Positions 62,501-64,000 of a stretch of 64,000 nucleotides of DNA are shown here, piece after piece. The DNA comes from Amphiura filiformis (Eukaryota; Echinodermata; Ophiuroidea; Amphilepidida; Amphiuridae): positions 4,369,501 through 4,433,500 of the forward strand of contig NC_092631.1 of assembly GCF_039555335.1 (NCBI RefSeq), written 5' to 3'. The notes under the pieces were generated by a model, which searched no databases, was not told the origin of the DNA, and worked only from the letters and a program-made list of their open reading frames with translations. The first letter of the stretch is position 1, and every line of letters begins with the position of its first letter. A program made the translations under genes and the position numbers.

Positions 62501-63928
62501 TGATTTTTGACGTGATTTTTGGTTAAAAATGTGATTTTTTGGTCAAAATGTGATTTTTTGTCAAAAATGTGATTTTTGGTAAAAAATATGTGATTTTTGG
62601 TCAAAATGTGATTTTTGGTCAAAAATGATTTTTAGTCAAAAATGTGATTTTTGGTCAAAAATGTGATTTTTAGTCATGGCTTGTCACATAAACAACAAAA
62701 AAATCACACCAACAGAGACTTTTACATATAAAGTATATGAACTATGCACTCTATGAAGAGGCTACAGATATGAAAAAACCCTGTAGCTCCCGGTGACCGA
62801 TACACAAATTTATCGGACAGCTGGGTTATGTACAAAGGTATAGGATGCAAGATTCTGAAGACGTAATAATGCATAATGCTGCCACTGACTTGGTGGTGGC
62901 TACTAGGCTTGTCCAGTAACTGACTGGTAACTGCGTTTACATTGTATTATCATGAAGGGTCTGAGCAAAAGTTAATTGCCCTTGCAGGTAGGTGCGACAA
63001 ATTTATCATGTTATGTATTGGGCTATTCCAGTTGAAATCCACACTACCCCTGTGAAAGATTTTGGAAATATCTTCCACAGGGGGAGGATGTTTTTAAATG
63101 TAATTGGTCAGGGTTAATCATTTTGAAACCCATACTCCCCCTGTATTTTAATAAGTCTACCTATATCTTCCTCAACTGGAGTATGTATGTCAAATGGAAG
63201 TTACTCAATTGACTATTGCGTTCAAAACTCATACTCCCTCTGTGGAAGACTTTAGCTAAATCTTCCACAGGGGTAGTGTGGATTTTAAATGGAATTTTTT
63301 TTTAATGTTGGTAAAAATATGTTATAAAGCATTTGTTGGAAGAATTGTGTAATTAACACTATTATTAAGTTTTGAAAGTTCCGAGCATCAAATTTTCTCA
63401 AGCTTAATTTGATTTTGAGTTTGAGTCAGGTGGAGGGAAGGGGTAAAAACGGCATCCCGTATTGGATTGTAAATTCTTTGCAAGCTTTTCGATATACTAT
63501 TTTTTTTTTGCTAAAGAAGTTGCACTGCAAAGTTAACGAGTGAGCTTCACTTTTTCTTTCAGGACCATTATGATTGGGGTCTACGCGCCATCAAGTCTGT
63601 ACTTGTTGTAGCTGGTGCACTCAAGCGTGGTGATCCCGACCGTCCAGAAGACCAGGTGCTCATGCGTGCCCTGCGTGATTTCAACACACCCAAGATTGTC
63701 TTTGATGACATGCCAATCTTCATGGGTCTCATCGGTGATCTGTTCCCTGCGCTTGACGTACCACGTCGTCGTGATATGGATTTCGAGAAGGTTGTGAAGC
63801 AGTCAACGCTAGATCTGAAGCTTCAAGCGGAAGACAATTTCATTCTGAAAGTTGTGCAGTTGGAGGAGTTACTAGCAGTCAGACATTCTGTATTTGTTAT
63901 TGGCAATGCAGGAACTGGCAAAAGCCAG
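20209..63928 (+). CDS. DNAH9-like: Axonemal outer-arm dynein beta-type heavy chain, exons 1-30 (3' end off window)
   Basis: This is a motor subunit of the outer dynein arm of motile cilia and flagella; it hydrolyses ATP to slide doublet microtubules. Thirty coding exons with GT-AG borders and fully compatible phases give about 2150 codons, counting three missing bases as present. The family is about 4500 residues, so roughly the N-terminal half is here. Order: N-terminal tail (exons 1-17), linker (about exons 18-25), AAA1 (exons 25-30) with Walker A GPAGTGKT at about 1861-1868, Walker B CFDEFN at about 1911-1916 and sensor-1 TMNPGYAGR at about 1962-1970, then the AAA2 P-loop GNAGTGKS at about 2142-2149. 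The start is the ATG at 20209, giving MGDEDG and aligning with the minus-strand paralog. Exons 12, 18 and 21 each lack one base. Assignment to DNAH9, DNAH11 or DNAH17 is not resolved. Residue numbers in the exon entries follow this model. Confidence 0.95.
20625..20950. mobile_element. Foldback element rich in AGAGTGA words
   Basis: The left half (CACTCCCCAAAAGAGTGATC) pairs with the right half (GATT/AATCACTCTTTTTGAGAGTG). It begins 41 bp after exon 1. No coding. Confidence 0.6.
20951..22746. other. Intron 1 sequence with a dispersed repeat
   Basis: 21668-21835 resembles 24325-24480 (TTTCAGTTGATTCCGATTTT followed by GCGTT/GCGCT). 22200-22560 repeats ACCAGGGACCACTT-like words. No gene. Confidence 0.5.
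22755..23112. mobile_element. hAT-like element with 8-bp target duplication
   Basis: Ends CAGTGGCGTAACTA and TAGTTACGCCACTG are perfect inverted repeats, flanked by TTGTAATC (22747-22754) and TTGTAATA (23113-23120), seven of eight matching. No transposase. In intron 1. Confidence 0.8.
23490..23940. repeat. GCTCCGAAAGACCC repeat and (GGT)n microsatellite
   Basis: The words GCAGCTCCGAAAGACCC and GCTCTAAAAGACCC recur six or more times between 23520 and 23850. G and C runs bound it, and (GGT) repeats lie at about 23908-23935. Confidence 0.75.
23960..24899. other. End of intron 1
   Basis: Contains the second copy of the dispersed repeat (24325-24480) and TTCGTTCTGGTGCACCAGAACGAA, a perfect palindrome at about 24487. 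Exon 2 follows. Confidence 0.5.
24900..25108 (+). CDS. DNAH9-like: Dynein heavy chain exon 2 (residues 126-194)
   Basis: Acceptor TTTTCAG|GTT, donor GG|GTAATT, ends in phase 2. Encodes [27 protein letters not shown] and [12 protein letters not shown]. About 49 of the first 54 residues match minus-strand exon 2, so this is the better conserved of the two duplicated exons. The last 15 or so residues differ between the paralogs. Confidence 0.95.
25109..25736. other. Intron 2 of plus gene, nothing recognised
   Basis: AT-rich intron without identified repeats. Confidence 0.5.
25737..25926 (+). CDS. DNAH9-like: Dynein heavy chain exon 3 (residues 195-258)
   Basis: Acceptor AAACAG|A completes the split codon; donor CAG|GTATTT, phase 0. 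Encodes [16 protein letters not shown] and [16 protein letters not shown], typical of the start of the axonemal dynein N-terminal region 1. Confidence 0.95.
26025..26545. mobile_element. Inverted-repeat element with GTCGACA words
   Basis: The left TCAGCCGGTGTCGGCACC pairs with the right GTCGACACCGGCCTTA; flanking halves are rich in TGTCGACAT-type palindromes. In intron 3. Confidence 0.6.
26821..27411. mobile_element. Long inverted-repeat element, arms about 170 bp
   Basis: TAAACACAGCCAAAATAAAA at the left pairs with TTTTATTTTGGCTGTGTTTA at the right, and homology continues inward through TGGAAATTCGTGCAATTTTA. In intron 3; no coding. Confidence 0.8.
27650..27749 (+). CDS. DNAH9-like: Dynein heavy chain exon 4 (residues 259-291)
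   Basis: Acceptor TCTACAG|CTT, donor G|GTAAGT, phase 1. Encodes [20 protein letters not shown] and the following [11 protein letters not shown]. The next intron is only 117 bp. Confidence 0.93.
27867..28078 (+). CDS. DNAH9-like: Dynein heavy chain exon 5 (residues 292-362)
   Basis: Acceptor TATGTAG|CT completes an Ala codon with exon 4. Encodes [14 protein letters not shown] and [17 protein letters not shown]; donor TTG|GTAAGT, phase 0. Confidence 0.95.
28221..28503. mobile_element. GGGCTATTCC foldback family, copy in intron 5
   Basis: TTGGGCTATTCCATTTAAAA at the left and TAAATGGAATAGCCCAA at the right, with mirrored GTATGAATTTCAAATG interior. Full length. Confidence 0.85.
28817..29047 (+). 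CDS. DNAH9-like: Dynein heavy chain exon 6 (residues 363-439)
   Basis: Acceptor TTTCAG|TGT, donor GTG|GTAAGT, phase 0. Encodes 77 charged, helix-rich residues of the tail, including [19 protein letters not shown] and [13 protein letters not shown]. Confidence 0.94.
29097..29345 (+). mobile_element. tRNA-derived SINE-like element
   Basis: TGACCCAGCGGTTTGAGC resembles the A box of class II (Ser/Leu) tRNAs, and CCGGTTCAATTCTCA resembles the B box, about 35 bp apart. The tail is not tRNA-like. A polymerase III SINE head is inferred. Confidence 0.5.
29636..30172. mobile_element. Inverted-repeat element, arms about 175 bp
   Basis: TAAACTGAGCTCAAAAAGAA at the left pairs with TTCTTTTTGAGCTCAGTTTA at the right; the arms continue through ACACATGCCAGTAACCAAGC. 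In intron 6. Confidence 0.8.
30239..30406 (+). CDS. DNAH9-like: Dynein heavy chain exon 7 (residues 440-495)
   Basis: Acceptor TCTGTAG|AAA, donor CGG|GTAAGA, phase 0. Encodes [19 protein letters not shown] and [13 protein letters not shown]. Confidence 0.94.
30451..30750. mobile_element. GGGCTATTCC foldback family, degraded copy in intron 7
   Basis: The interior words (AATCTTCCACAGAGAG, GTATGAATTTCAAATGGAAT) match the family; both outer ends are damaged. Confidence 0.65.
30764..31016. mobile_element. TA-flanked terminal-inverted-repeat element
   Basis: TTAGGCGACGAAAAAAGAAA at the left, mirrored by TTTCTTTTTTCGTCACCTTA at the right, with TA on both sides. The second inner pair is CCTGTTCTACGGGC and GCCCATAGAACAGG. 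In intron 7. Confidence 0.75.
31316..31715. mobile_element. Inverted-repeat element with TGACGTCA near both ends
   Basis: ACAAAGATAAAAAGACTAGT and ACTAGTCTTTTTATCTTTGT are perfect inverted repeats; TGACGTCA-like cores and GATTGACAG words follow inside. In intron 7. Confidence 0.8.
31983..32099 (+). CDS. DNAH9-like: Dynein heavy chain exon 8 (residues 496-534)
   Basis: Acceptor ACTGCAG|GAG, donor CAG|GTATGA, phase 0. Encodes [20 protein letters not shown] and [16 protein letters not shown]. Found by splice phase and family similarity rather than as a long open frame. Confidence 0.92.
32100..32804. other. Intron 8 of plus gene
   Basis: TTAGACCAGGTCTAA occurs at about 32141 and again at 32361 (palindromic), bounding a 230-bp stretch. 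No gene. Confidence 0.5.
32805..33073 (+). CDS. DNAH9-like: Dynein heavy chain exon 9 (residues 535-623)
   Basis: Acceptor ATCATAG|CTC, donor CC|GTAAGT, phase 2. Encodes [19 protein letters not shown] and [19 protein letters not shown], a well conserved stretch of the dynein tail. The following intron is the largest in the window (7.2 kb). Confidence 0.95.
33183..33328. mobile_element. Short hairpin element
   Basis: TCGTCATTGGGCAG pairs with CTGCCCAACGACGA; CCTCCTATGT and ACATAGGAGG pair inside. In intron 9. Confidence 0.7.
33348..34189. mobile_element. Complete CCCAGCAAACAC element in intron 9
   Basis: Starts CCCAGCAAACACAAAAATG, ends TAGTGTTTGCTGGG, flanked by TA on each side. Longer than the 11218 copy (842 against 681 bp), but with the same AAAACGTTTTATACCC end region. 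Confidence 0.75.
34190..35161. other. Intron 9 sequence
   Basis: A TTTTTCATATATATATATTAAC direct repeat pair lies at about 34225-34300. No gene or clear element otherwise. Confidence 0.45.
35162..35421. mobile_element. ACATATGTG-ended foldback element, copy 1
   Basis: TCACATATGTGGTGTGATCA pairs with TTGATCACATCACATATGT. The interior CAGAAATCCCCATTGAAATT also appears in the copy at 39831. Confidence 0.75.
35674..35957. mobile_element. GGGCTATTCC foldback family, complete copy in intron 9
   Basis: ATGGGCTATTCCATTTAAAA and TTTTAAATGGAATAGCCCAA are the ends, with CTGTGGAAG/CTTCCACAG inside. Confidence 0.88.
35958..37514. other. Intron 9 sequence, nothing recognised
   Basis: No repeat ends or coding homology seen. 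Confidence 0.4.
37515..37778. mobile_element. ACATATGTG-type foldback element, copy 2
   Basis: ATATATGTGACATGATCAAG at the left and CTTGATCATGTCACATATAT at the right, with matching GAATGAGTC/GACTCATTC inside. Confidence 0.7.
37852..38046. mobile_element. GGGCTATTCC foldback family, short subfamily, intron 9
   Basis: Short type with CAAATCCATACACCCCCTAT and ATAGGGGGTGTATGGATATC. Outer ends are diverged. Confidence 0.75.
38047..39830. other. Intron 9 sequence
   Basis: Contains only the 15-bp candidate microexon (38698-38712) discussed under findings. No gene. Confidence 0.4.
39831..40099. mobile_element. ACATATGTG-ended foldback element, copy 3
   Basis: GACATATGTGATGCGATCAA and TTGATCGCATCACATATGTG are the ends. 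Shares the interior GAATCCCCATTGAAATTGAA with copy 1. Confidence 0.78.
40241..40309 (+). CDS. DNAH9-like: Dynein heavy chain exon 10 (residues 624-646)
   Basis: A 69-bp exon, acceptor TTTGCAG|A and donor AA|GTAAGT, phases 2 and 2. Encodes [20 protein letters not shown]. The short exon is supported by both splice sites and by phase agreement with exons 9 and 11. Confidence 0.9.
40371..40652. mobile_element. GGGCTATTCC foldback family, complete copy in intron 10
   Basis: TGGGCTATTCCATTTAAAAT and ATTTTAAATGGAATAGCCCA ends, with near-perfect mirror symmetry in between. The best preserved copy. Confidence 0.9.
40987..41113 (+). CDS. DNAH9-like: Dynein heavy chain exon 11 (residues 647-689)
   Basis: Acceptor TATCAG|A, donor AAG|GTATGT, phase 0. 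Encodes [17 protein letters not shown] and LISVNFDPK. Confidence 0.93.
41640..41745 (-). mobile_element. tRNA-like (SINE head) sequence, minus strand
   Basis: On the minus strand TTGGGTTCGAATCCCACCC is a strong B box with a T-arm-like context, and GCACGGTTTCGCTGGCATGC lies where the A box and anticodon arm would be. The cloverleaf does not close, so it is a SINE or tRNA relic in intron 11. Confidence 0.45.
42125..42624 (+). CDS. DNAH9-like: Dynein heavy chain exon 12 (residues 690-856), one base missing
   Basis: Acceptor CCATAG|TTG, donor GAG|GTAGGT. The first frame (to about 42358) encodes [12 protein letters not shown] through RNLERAEK; from 42361 a different frame encodes [19 protein letters not shown] and then an ELLIKE-like coiled segment ending in VKIHGLAE. 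The family is continuous across this point, so one base is missing around 42356-42360. The exon is 500 bp, and 501 restores phase 0. Read literally, translation stops at 42466. Confidence 0.92.
42625..43202. other. Intron 12 of plus gene
   Basis: A possible small element between GGATTGGCGTAACCCGACC (about 42677) and TTATGTTGCGCCAATC (about 42845); the ends pair only partly. Confidence 0.35.
43203..43388 (+). CDS. DNAH9-like: Dynein heavy chain exon 13 (residues 857-918)
   Basis: Acceptor CAACAG|GAA, donor CAG|GTATGA, phase 0. Encodes [20 protein letters not shown] and the following [20 protein letters not shown]. Confidence 0.95.
43827..44036. mobile_element. Inverted-repeat element in intron 13
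   Basis: CAATAGAGGCTGTCAGC and GCTGACGGCCTCTATTG are the ends; CGCCATCTTGTGGGTAC pairs with GTACCCACAAGATGGCG-like sequence inside. Compact and G/C-richer than its surroundings. Confidence 0.8.
44166..44312 (+). CDS. DNAH9-like: Dynein heavy chain exon 14 (residues 919-967)
   Basis: Acceptor TTGTCAG|GTA, donor CAG|GTGAGA, phase 0. Encodes [20 protein letters not shown] and [16 protein letters not shown]. Confidence 0.94.
44749..44944. mobile_element. GGGCTATTCC foldback family, short subfamily, intron 14
   Basis: CGTTGAAATCCATACAACCC at the left, TATGGATTTCAACTGCAATA then GCCCA at the right. Confidence 0.75.
44843..45601. repeat. Tandem duplication of a 366-bp unit in intron 14
   Basis: 44843-45208 and 45209-45601 share their order: CACCCATTCAGATAATCC, GTAAATTCCCAGGGG, TATAGGGGACAT, CCTAATTTTACCTCATTGTG, AGAAAATTTGTGTTAAAT. 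The second copy has an extra piece near 45385-45425. Confidence 0.9.
45805..46059 (+). CDS. DNAH9-like: Dynein heavy chain exon 15 (residues 968-1052)
   Basis: Acceptor TGACAG|ACT, donor CAG|GTGAGT, phase 0. Encodes [20 protein letters not shown] and a short acidic segment with [11 protein letters not shown]. Confidence 0.95.
46180..46560. mobile_element. Degenerate copy of the 16338 palindrome family
   Basis: Shares ATTTTGACCTTTCGTATTGA, AATTATTTGATATCAGAA and AATACTGTGCAAA words with the TTAA palindrome. Ends lost. In intron 15. Confidence 0.6.
46912..47081 (+). CDS. DNAH9-like: Dynein heavy chain exon 16 (residues 1053-1108)
   Basis: Acceptor ATTCAG|GTT, donor AG|GTATGA, phase 2. Encodes [31 protein letters not shown] and [11 protein letters not shown]. 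The intron after it carries a 2-kb repeat block. Confidence 0.93.
47331..49368. repeat. Two tandem copies of a GACC-rich SINE-like repeat in intron 16
   Basis: Copies start AGCTGTGGTCTAA at 47331 and 48394 and end in GTGGTCGGCAGAAAGAAGAA followed by GAA-rich tails. Each holds several roughly 150-bp subunits starting GGAAGTGACCCCTTAATGAC. The block ends with the hairpin ACACAGCCGTGACTAACGTC. No protein. Confidence 0.8.
49709..49931 (+). CDS. DNAH9-like: Dynein heavy chain exon 17 (residues 1109-1183)
   Basis: Acceptor CTTACAG|T completes a Ser codon; donor CAG|GTGAGT, phase 0. Encodes [33 protein letters not shown] and [15 protein letters not shown], helical tail sequence. Confidence 0.95.
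50263..50591. mobile_element. TAAGCC-ended MITE, copy 1 (intron 17)
   Basis: TAAGCCCAATCGCCATTC and GCCGATTTGGCTTA ends; GTTTTGGGACACTTTGACCT pairs with AGGACAAAGTGTCCCAAAAC inside. Confidence 0.75.
50833..51149 (+). CDS. DNAH9-like: Dynein heavy chain exon 18 (residues 1184-1289), one base missing
   Basis: Acceptor TTTGCAG|GAA, donor GAG|GTAAGT. The first frame encodes [19 protein letters not shown] and then [14 protein letters not shown] up to about 50969. From 50970 the frame changes to [17 protein letters not shown] and ends [14 protein letters not shown]. The family runs through this junction, so one G is missing in a short G run at about 50968-50970. Length 317 against an expected 318. 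Unspliced translation would stop at 51081. Confidence 0.92.
51161..51372. mobile_element. Inverted-repeat element in intron 18
   Basis: TAACCCCATGAGAACTACCT pairs with AGGTAGTGCTCAGGGGGTTA; ACCAATCAG and CTGATTGGT type words pair inside. Confidence 0.75.
51625..51912 (+). CDS. DNAH9-like: Dynein heavy chain exon 19 (residues 1290-1385)
   Basis: Acceptor CTTTAAG|GTT, donor AAG|GTATGA, phase 0. Encodes [40 protein letters not shown] and [17 protein letters not shown], the start of the linker region (DHC_N2 in this family). Confidence 0.96.
51913..52613. other. Intron 19 with dispersed repeat
   Basis: 52460-52612 matches the 8580-8745 repeat. Nothing else recognised. Confidence 0.5.
52614..52643 (+). 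repeat. 30-bp exact copy of exon 20 in intron 19
   Basis: Starts CACTACGTGGTCAGGGATGG and is identical to 53032-53061 inside exon 20. It interrupts the dispersed repeat just after AAAATGCTCCGATTT. Confidence 0.85.
52892..53137 (+). CDS. DNAH9-like: Dynein heavy chain exon 20 (residues 1386-1467)
   Basis: Acceptor ATTACAG|GTG, donor CAG|GTAAAG, phase 0. Encodes [20 protein letters not shown] and [16 protein letters not shown] of the linker. Bases 53032-53061 are repeated exactly at 52614-52643 in the preceding intron. Confidence 0.95.
53335..53430. repeat. Degenerate telomere-like stretch
   Basis: Words such as CCTAAACCTAATCCTAACAC and AACCCTAACCCTAAA; interstitial, in intron 20. Confidence 0.6.
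53583..53763. mobile_element. GGGCTATTCC foldback family, short subfamily, intron 20
   Basis: CAGTTAAAAATCCATACACA and TGTGGATTTCAACTGGAATT ends, with CTCTCACACAGGGAGTGTGA and TCACACTCCCTGTGTGGGAG inside. The left outer bases are lost. Confidence 0.75.
53837..54152 (+). CDS. DNAH9-like: Dynein heavy chain exon 21 (residues 1468-1572), one base missing
   Basis: Acceptor ATCCAG|GTT, donor AG|GTAATA. Encodes [39 protein letters not shown] and [11 protein letters not shown] in the first frame; then from 54124 HDKLEALQQ in a shifted frame. One base is missing in the T run at about 54121-54122. With 317 rather than 316 bases, the exon ends in phase 2 and joins exon 22. Read literally, TAG at 54134-54136 ends translation. 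Confidence 0.92.
54153..54777. other. Intron 21, nothing recognised
   Basis: No repeat or coding feature seen. Confidence 0.45.
54778..54904 (+). CDS. DNAH9-like: Dynein heavy chain exon 22 (residues 1573-1615)
   Basis: Acceptor CTGCAG|T completes a Ser codon; donor AAG|GTAAGA, phase 0. Encodes [20 protein letters not shown] and [15 protein letters not shown], a hallmark linker segment of dynein heavy chains. Confidence 0.96.
54922..55239. mobile_element. TAAGCC-ended MITE, copy 2 (intron 22)
   Basis: TAAAGCCAAATCGGATTGG and GCGATTAGGCTTA ends; shares GCAGTTTTGGGACACTTTG and AGGTCAAAGTGTCCCAAAA with copy 1. It begins 18 bp after exon 22. Confidence 0.75.
55605..55757 (+). CDS. DNAH9-like: Dynein heavy chain exon 23 (residues 1616-1666)
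   Basis: Acceptor TTTTTTTAG|GTT, donor CAG|GTAATA, phase 0. Encodes [20 protein letters not shown] and [20 protein letters not shown]. Found by homology and phase; 51 codons. Confidence 0.94.
56101..56284. mobile_element. Terminal-inverted-repeat element in intron 23
   Basis: TATAGTCTGTATACCTTTCT and AGAAAGGTATACAGACTATA are exact inverted repeats. The interior GGAAATGATGCAAGGAATCC matches the arm of the 10648 palindrome, linking the two. Confidence 0.8.
56440..57395. repeat. Diverged copy of the GACC-rich SINE-like repeat
   Basis: Repeats GGAAGTGACCCCTTAATGAC and ends with GAAGAAAGAAGAAAGAA plus a GCACAGC...GCTGTGC hairpin, as in intron 16. It ends about 55 bp before exon 24. Confidence 0.75.
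57449..57682 (+). CDS. DNAH9-like: Dynein heavy chain exon 24 (residues 1667-1744)
   Basis: Acceptor CATCAG|GTG, donor CAA|GTAAGT, phase 0. Encodes [16 protein letters not shown] and [20 protein letters not shown], the late linker. Confidence 0.96.
58439..58622. mobile_element. GGGCTATTCC foldback family, short subfamily, intron 24
   Basis: CGGGCTATTCAAGTTGAAAT and TTTCAACTGGAATAGCCC ends; CCCCCTATGGAAGAC and GTCTTCCATAGGGG inside. Confidence 0.85.
58666..58958 (+). CDS. DNAH9-like: Dynein heavy chain exon 25 (residues 1745-1841)
   Basis: Acceptor ATATAG|GTT, donor AG|GTAAGC, phase 2. Encodes [31 protein letters not shown], and [19 protein letters not shown], the entry into AAA1. Confidence 0.96.
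59113..59722. mobile_element. Penelope-like retroelement fragment with inverted terminal repeats
   Basis: Arms 59113-59251 and 59582-59722 are reverse complements (ATATCAAGTTGATTTAATTA and TAATTAAATCAACTTGATAT at the tips). Between them lies the coding end of a Penelope-like element. Inverted pLTRs are typical of this class. The reverse transcriptase is missing, so this is a 5'-truncated copy in intron 25. Confidence 0.75.
59234..59557 (+). pseudogene. GIY-YIG-type endonuclease remnant of a Penelope-like element
   Basis: Encodes [40 protein letters not shown] and [20 protein letters not shown] followed by [17 protein letters not shown]. This order matches the C-terminal GIY-YIG endonuclease of Penelope-like polyproteins (family knowledge). 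The GIY half is missing upstream, and the YIG position reads CIR, so catalytic function is unlikely. Last codon followed by a stop just before the right terminal repeat. Confidence 0.75.
60112..60268 (+). CDS. DNAH9-like: Dynein heavy chain exon 26 (AAA1 Walker A)
   Basis: Acceptor TTTCAG|A completes an Arg codon; donor AAG|GTAAAG, phase 0. Encodes [11 protein letters not shown], the Walker A loop [19 protein letters not shown] and [13 protein letters not shown]. The AAA1 P-loop is intact; this is the main ATPase site of dynein. Confidence 0.97.
60720..60815 (-). mobile_element. tRNA-like sequence (SINE head or tRNA pseudogene)
   Basis: On the minus strand GTAGCCGAGCGGTAAAGC is a class II A box and TGGTTCGAATCCCAACG a B box, with a CCCGTAATC anticodon-like loop between. 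T-stem and acceptor stem pair poorly, so it is not a working tRNA. In intron 26. Confidence 0.6.
60834..61457. other. Intron 26 remainder
   Basis: No supported feature. Confidence 0.4.
61458..61562 (+). CDS. DNAH9-like: Dynein heavy chain exon 27 (AAA1 Walker B)
   Basis: Acceptor TCCACAG|TCT, donor CAG|GTGAGC, phase 0. Encodes [20 protein letters not shown] and [15 protein letters not shown]. Walker B acidic pair D-E is present within CFDEFN. Confidence 0.97.
61761..61918 (+). CDS. DNAH9-like: Dynein heavy chain exon 28 (AAA1 sensor 1)
   Basis: Acceptor TTTCAG|GTG, donor AG|GTAAGG, phase 2. Encodes [40 protein letters not shown]. The sensor-1 Asn is in TMNPGYAGR. Confidence 0.97.
62042..62180 (+). 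CDS. DNAH9-like: Dynein heavy chain exon 29 (AAA1)
   Basis: Acceptor TTGCAG|A, donor CAG|GTAAAA, phase 0. Encodes [20 protein letters not shown] and [20 protein letters not shown]. The preceding intron is only 123 bp. Confidence 0.97.
62277..62424. mobile_element. Short inverted-repeat element in intron 29
   Basis: AAAATTGGACGGATTGAGTG and its mirror TATCCGTCAATTTT bound matching arms (ATACCTGAATTTATC and GATAAATTCAGGTAT). Confidence 0.8.
62450..62676. repeat. Tandem array of TGATTTTTGGTCAAAAATG units
   Basis: About a dozen units of 16-20 bp. Each is nearly self-complementary (TTTTTGGTCAAAAA), so each strand can form many small hairpins. Confidence 0.9.
63019..63295. mobile_element. GGGCTATTCC foldback family, copy in intron 29
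   Basis: Left end TTGGGCTATTCCAGTTGAAA; the right arm reads AGTGTGGATTTTAAATGGAA and then breaks into a T run, so the AGCCC end is lost. Confidence 0.8.
63563..63928 (+). CDS. DNAH9-like: Dynein heavy chain exon 30 (AAA1 end, AAA2 P-loop)
   Basis: Acceptor CTTTCAG|GAC, donor CAG|GTAGGT, phase 0. Encodes [40 protein letters not shown] and ends in the AAA2 P-loop [11 protein letters not shown]. The gene continues beyond the window; about half of the expected protein is still to come. Confidence 0.97.
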
Positions 63929-64000
63929 GTAGGTTGGCAAGAAATAATACTGTAAAAACTTGATAGTTAGCATATGTGCTTACTATCGAGCGCTTTTAAA

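Noticed and set aside
62450..62676. Possible CRISPR-like array
   Set aside because: Units are contiguous with no unique spacers, and the host is an animal; it is a microsatellite-like tandem repeat.

Overview
The window is nuclear DNA from an animal. Genes are split by GT-AG introns, non-coding DNA is AT-rich, and introns are packed with foldback and terminal-inverted-repeat elements, SINE-like repeats and retroelement fragments. The recognisable genes are axonemal outer-arm dynein beta-type heavy chains (family of sea urchin ciliary beta chain and vertebrate DNAH9/DNAH11/DNAH17). Repeat texture and protein similarity suggest a marine invertebrate deuterostome (echinoderm or hemichordate), but the species cannot be fixed from sequence alone.

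Layout. Positions 2075-4750 (minus strand) hold the first two coding exons of one dynein heavy chain gene, which continues off the left edge. Positions 20209-63928 (plus strand) hold the first 30 coding exons of a second, related gene, which continues off the right edge; they cover about 2150 codons from the initiator Met through the tail and linker, all of AAA1 and the AAA2 P-loop. The two genes are head-to-head, 15.5 kb apart. Their exons 1 and 2 are homologous with the same splice phases, so this is an inverted duplication of a dynein heavy chain locus. An X-box-like (RFX) site lies about 400 bp upstream of the plus-strand start codon.

The plus-strand gene has good splice sites and conserved coding throughout, but three exons (12, 18, 21) each lack exactly one base and so shift frame. 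In all three the lost base can be placed in a short run of one nucleotide. Consensus error is the simplest reading; gene decay or polymorphism is the alternative. A 30-bp piece of exon 20 is also copied exactly into the intron just upstream.

The 15-kb spacer and the introns hold two hAT-like elements with 8-bp target duplications, TTAA-flanked palindromes (one carrying a second, dated insertion of a CCCAGCAAACAC-ended element), a decayed non-LTR reverse transcriptase whose catalytic YADD region is deleted, a Penelope-like fragment with a GIY-YIG-type coding remnant between inverted terminal repeats, a second inverted-repeat element with a 12-bp target duplication and a hammerhead-like core, about ten copies of a GGGCTATTCC-ended foldback family, tRNA-derived SINE heads, and several tandem arrays. 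The palindromic octamer TAGGCCTA occurs at least 19 times where fewer than one is expected by composition.

The gene products would work in motile cilia or flagella: beta-type heavy chains are motor subunits of the outer dynein arm. No bacterial-type system, CRISPR array, rRNA gene or intact functional tRNA was seen.
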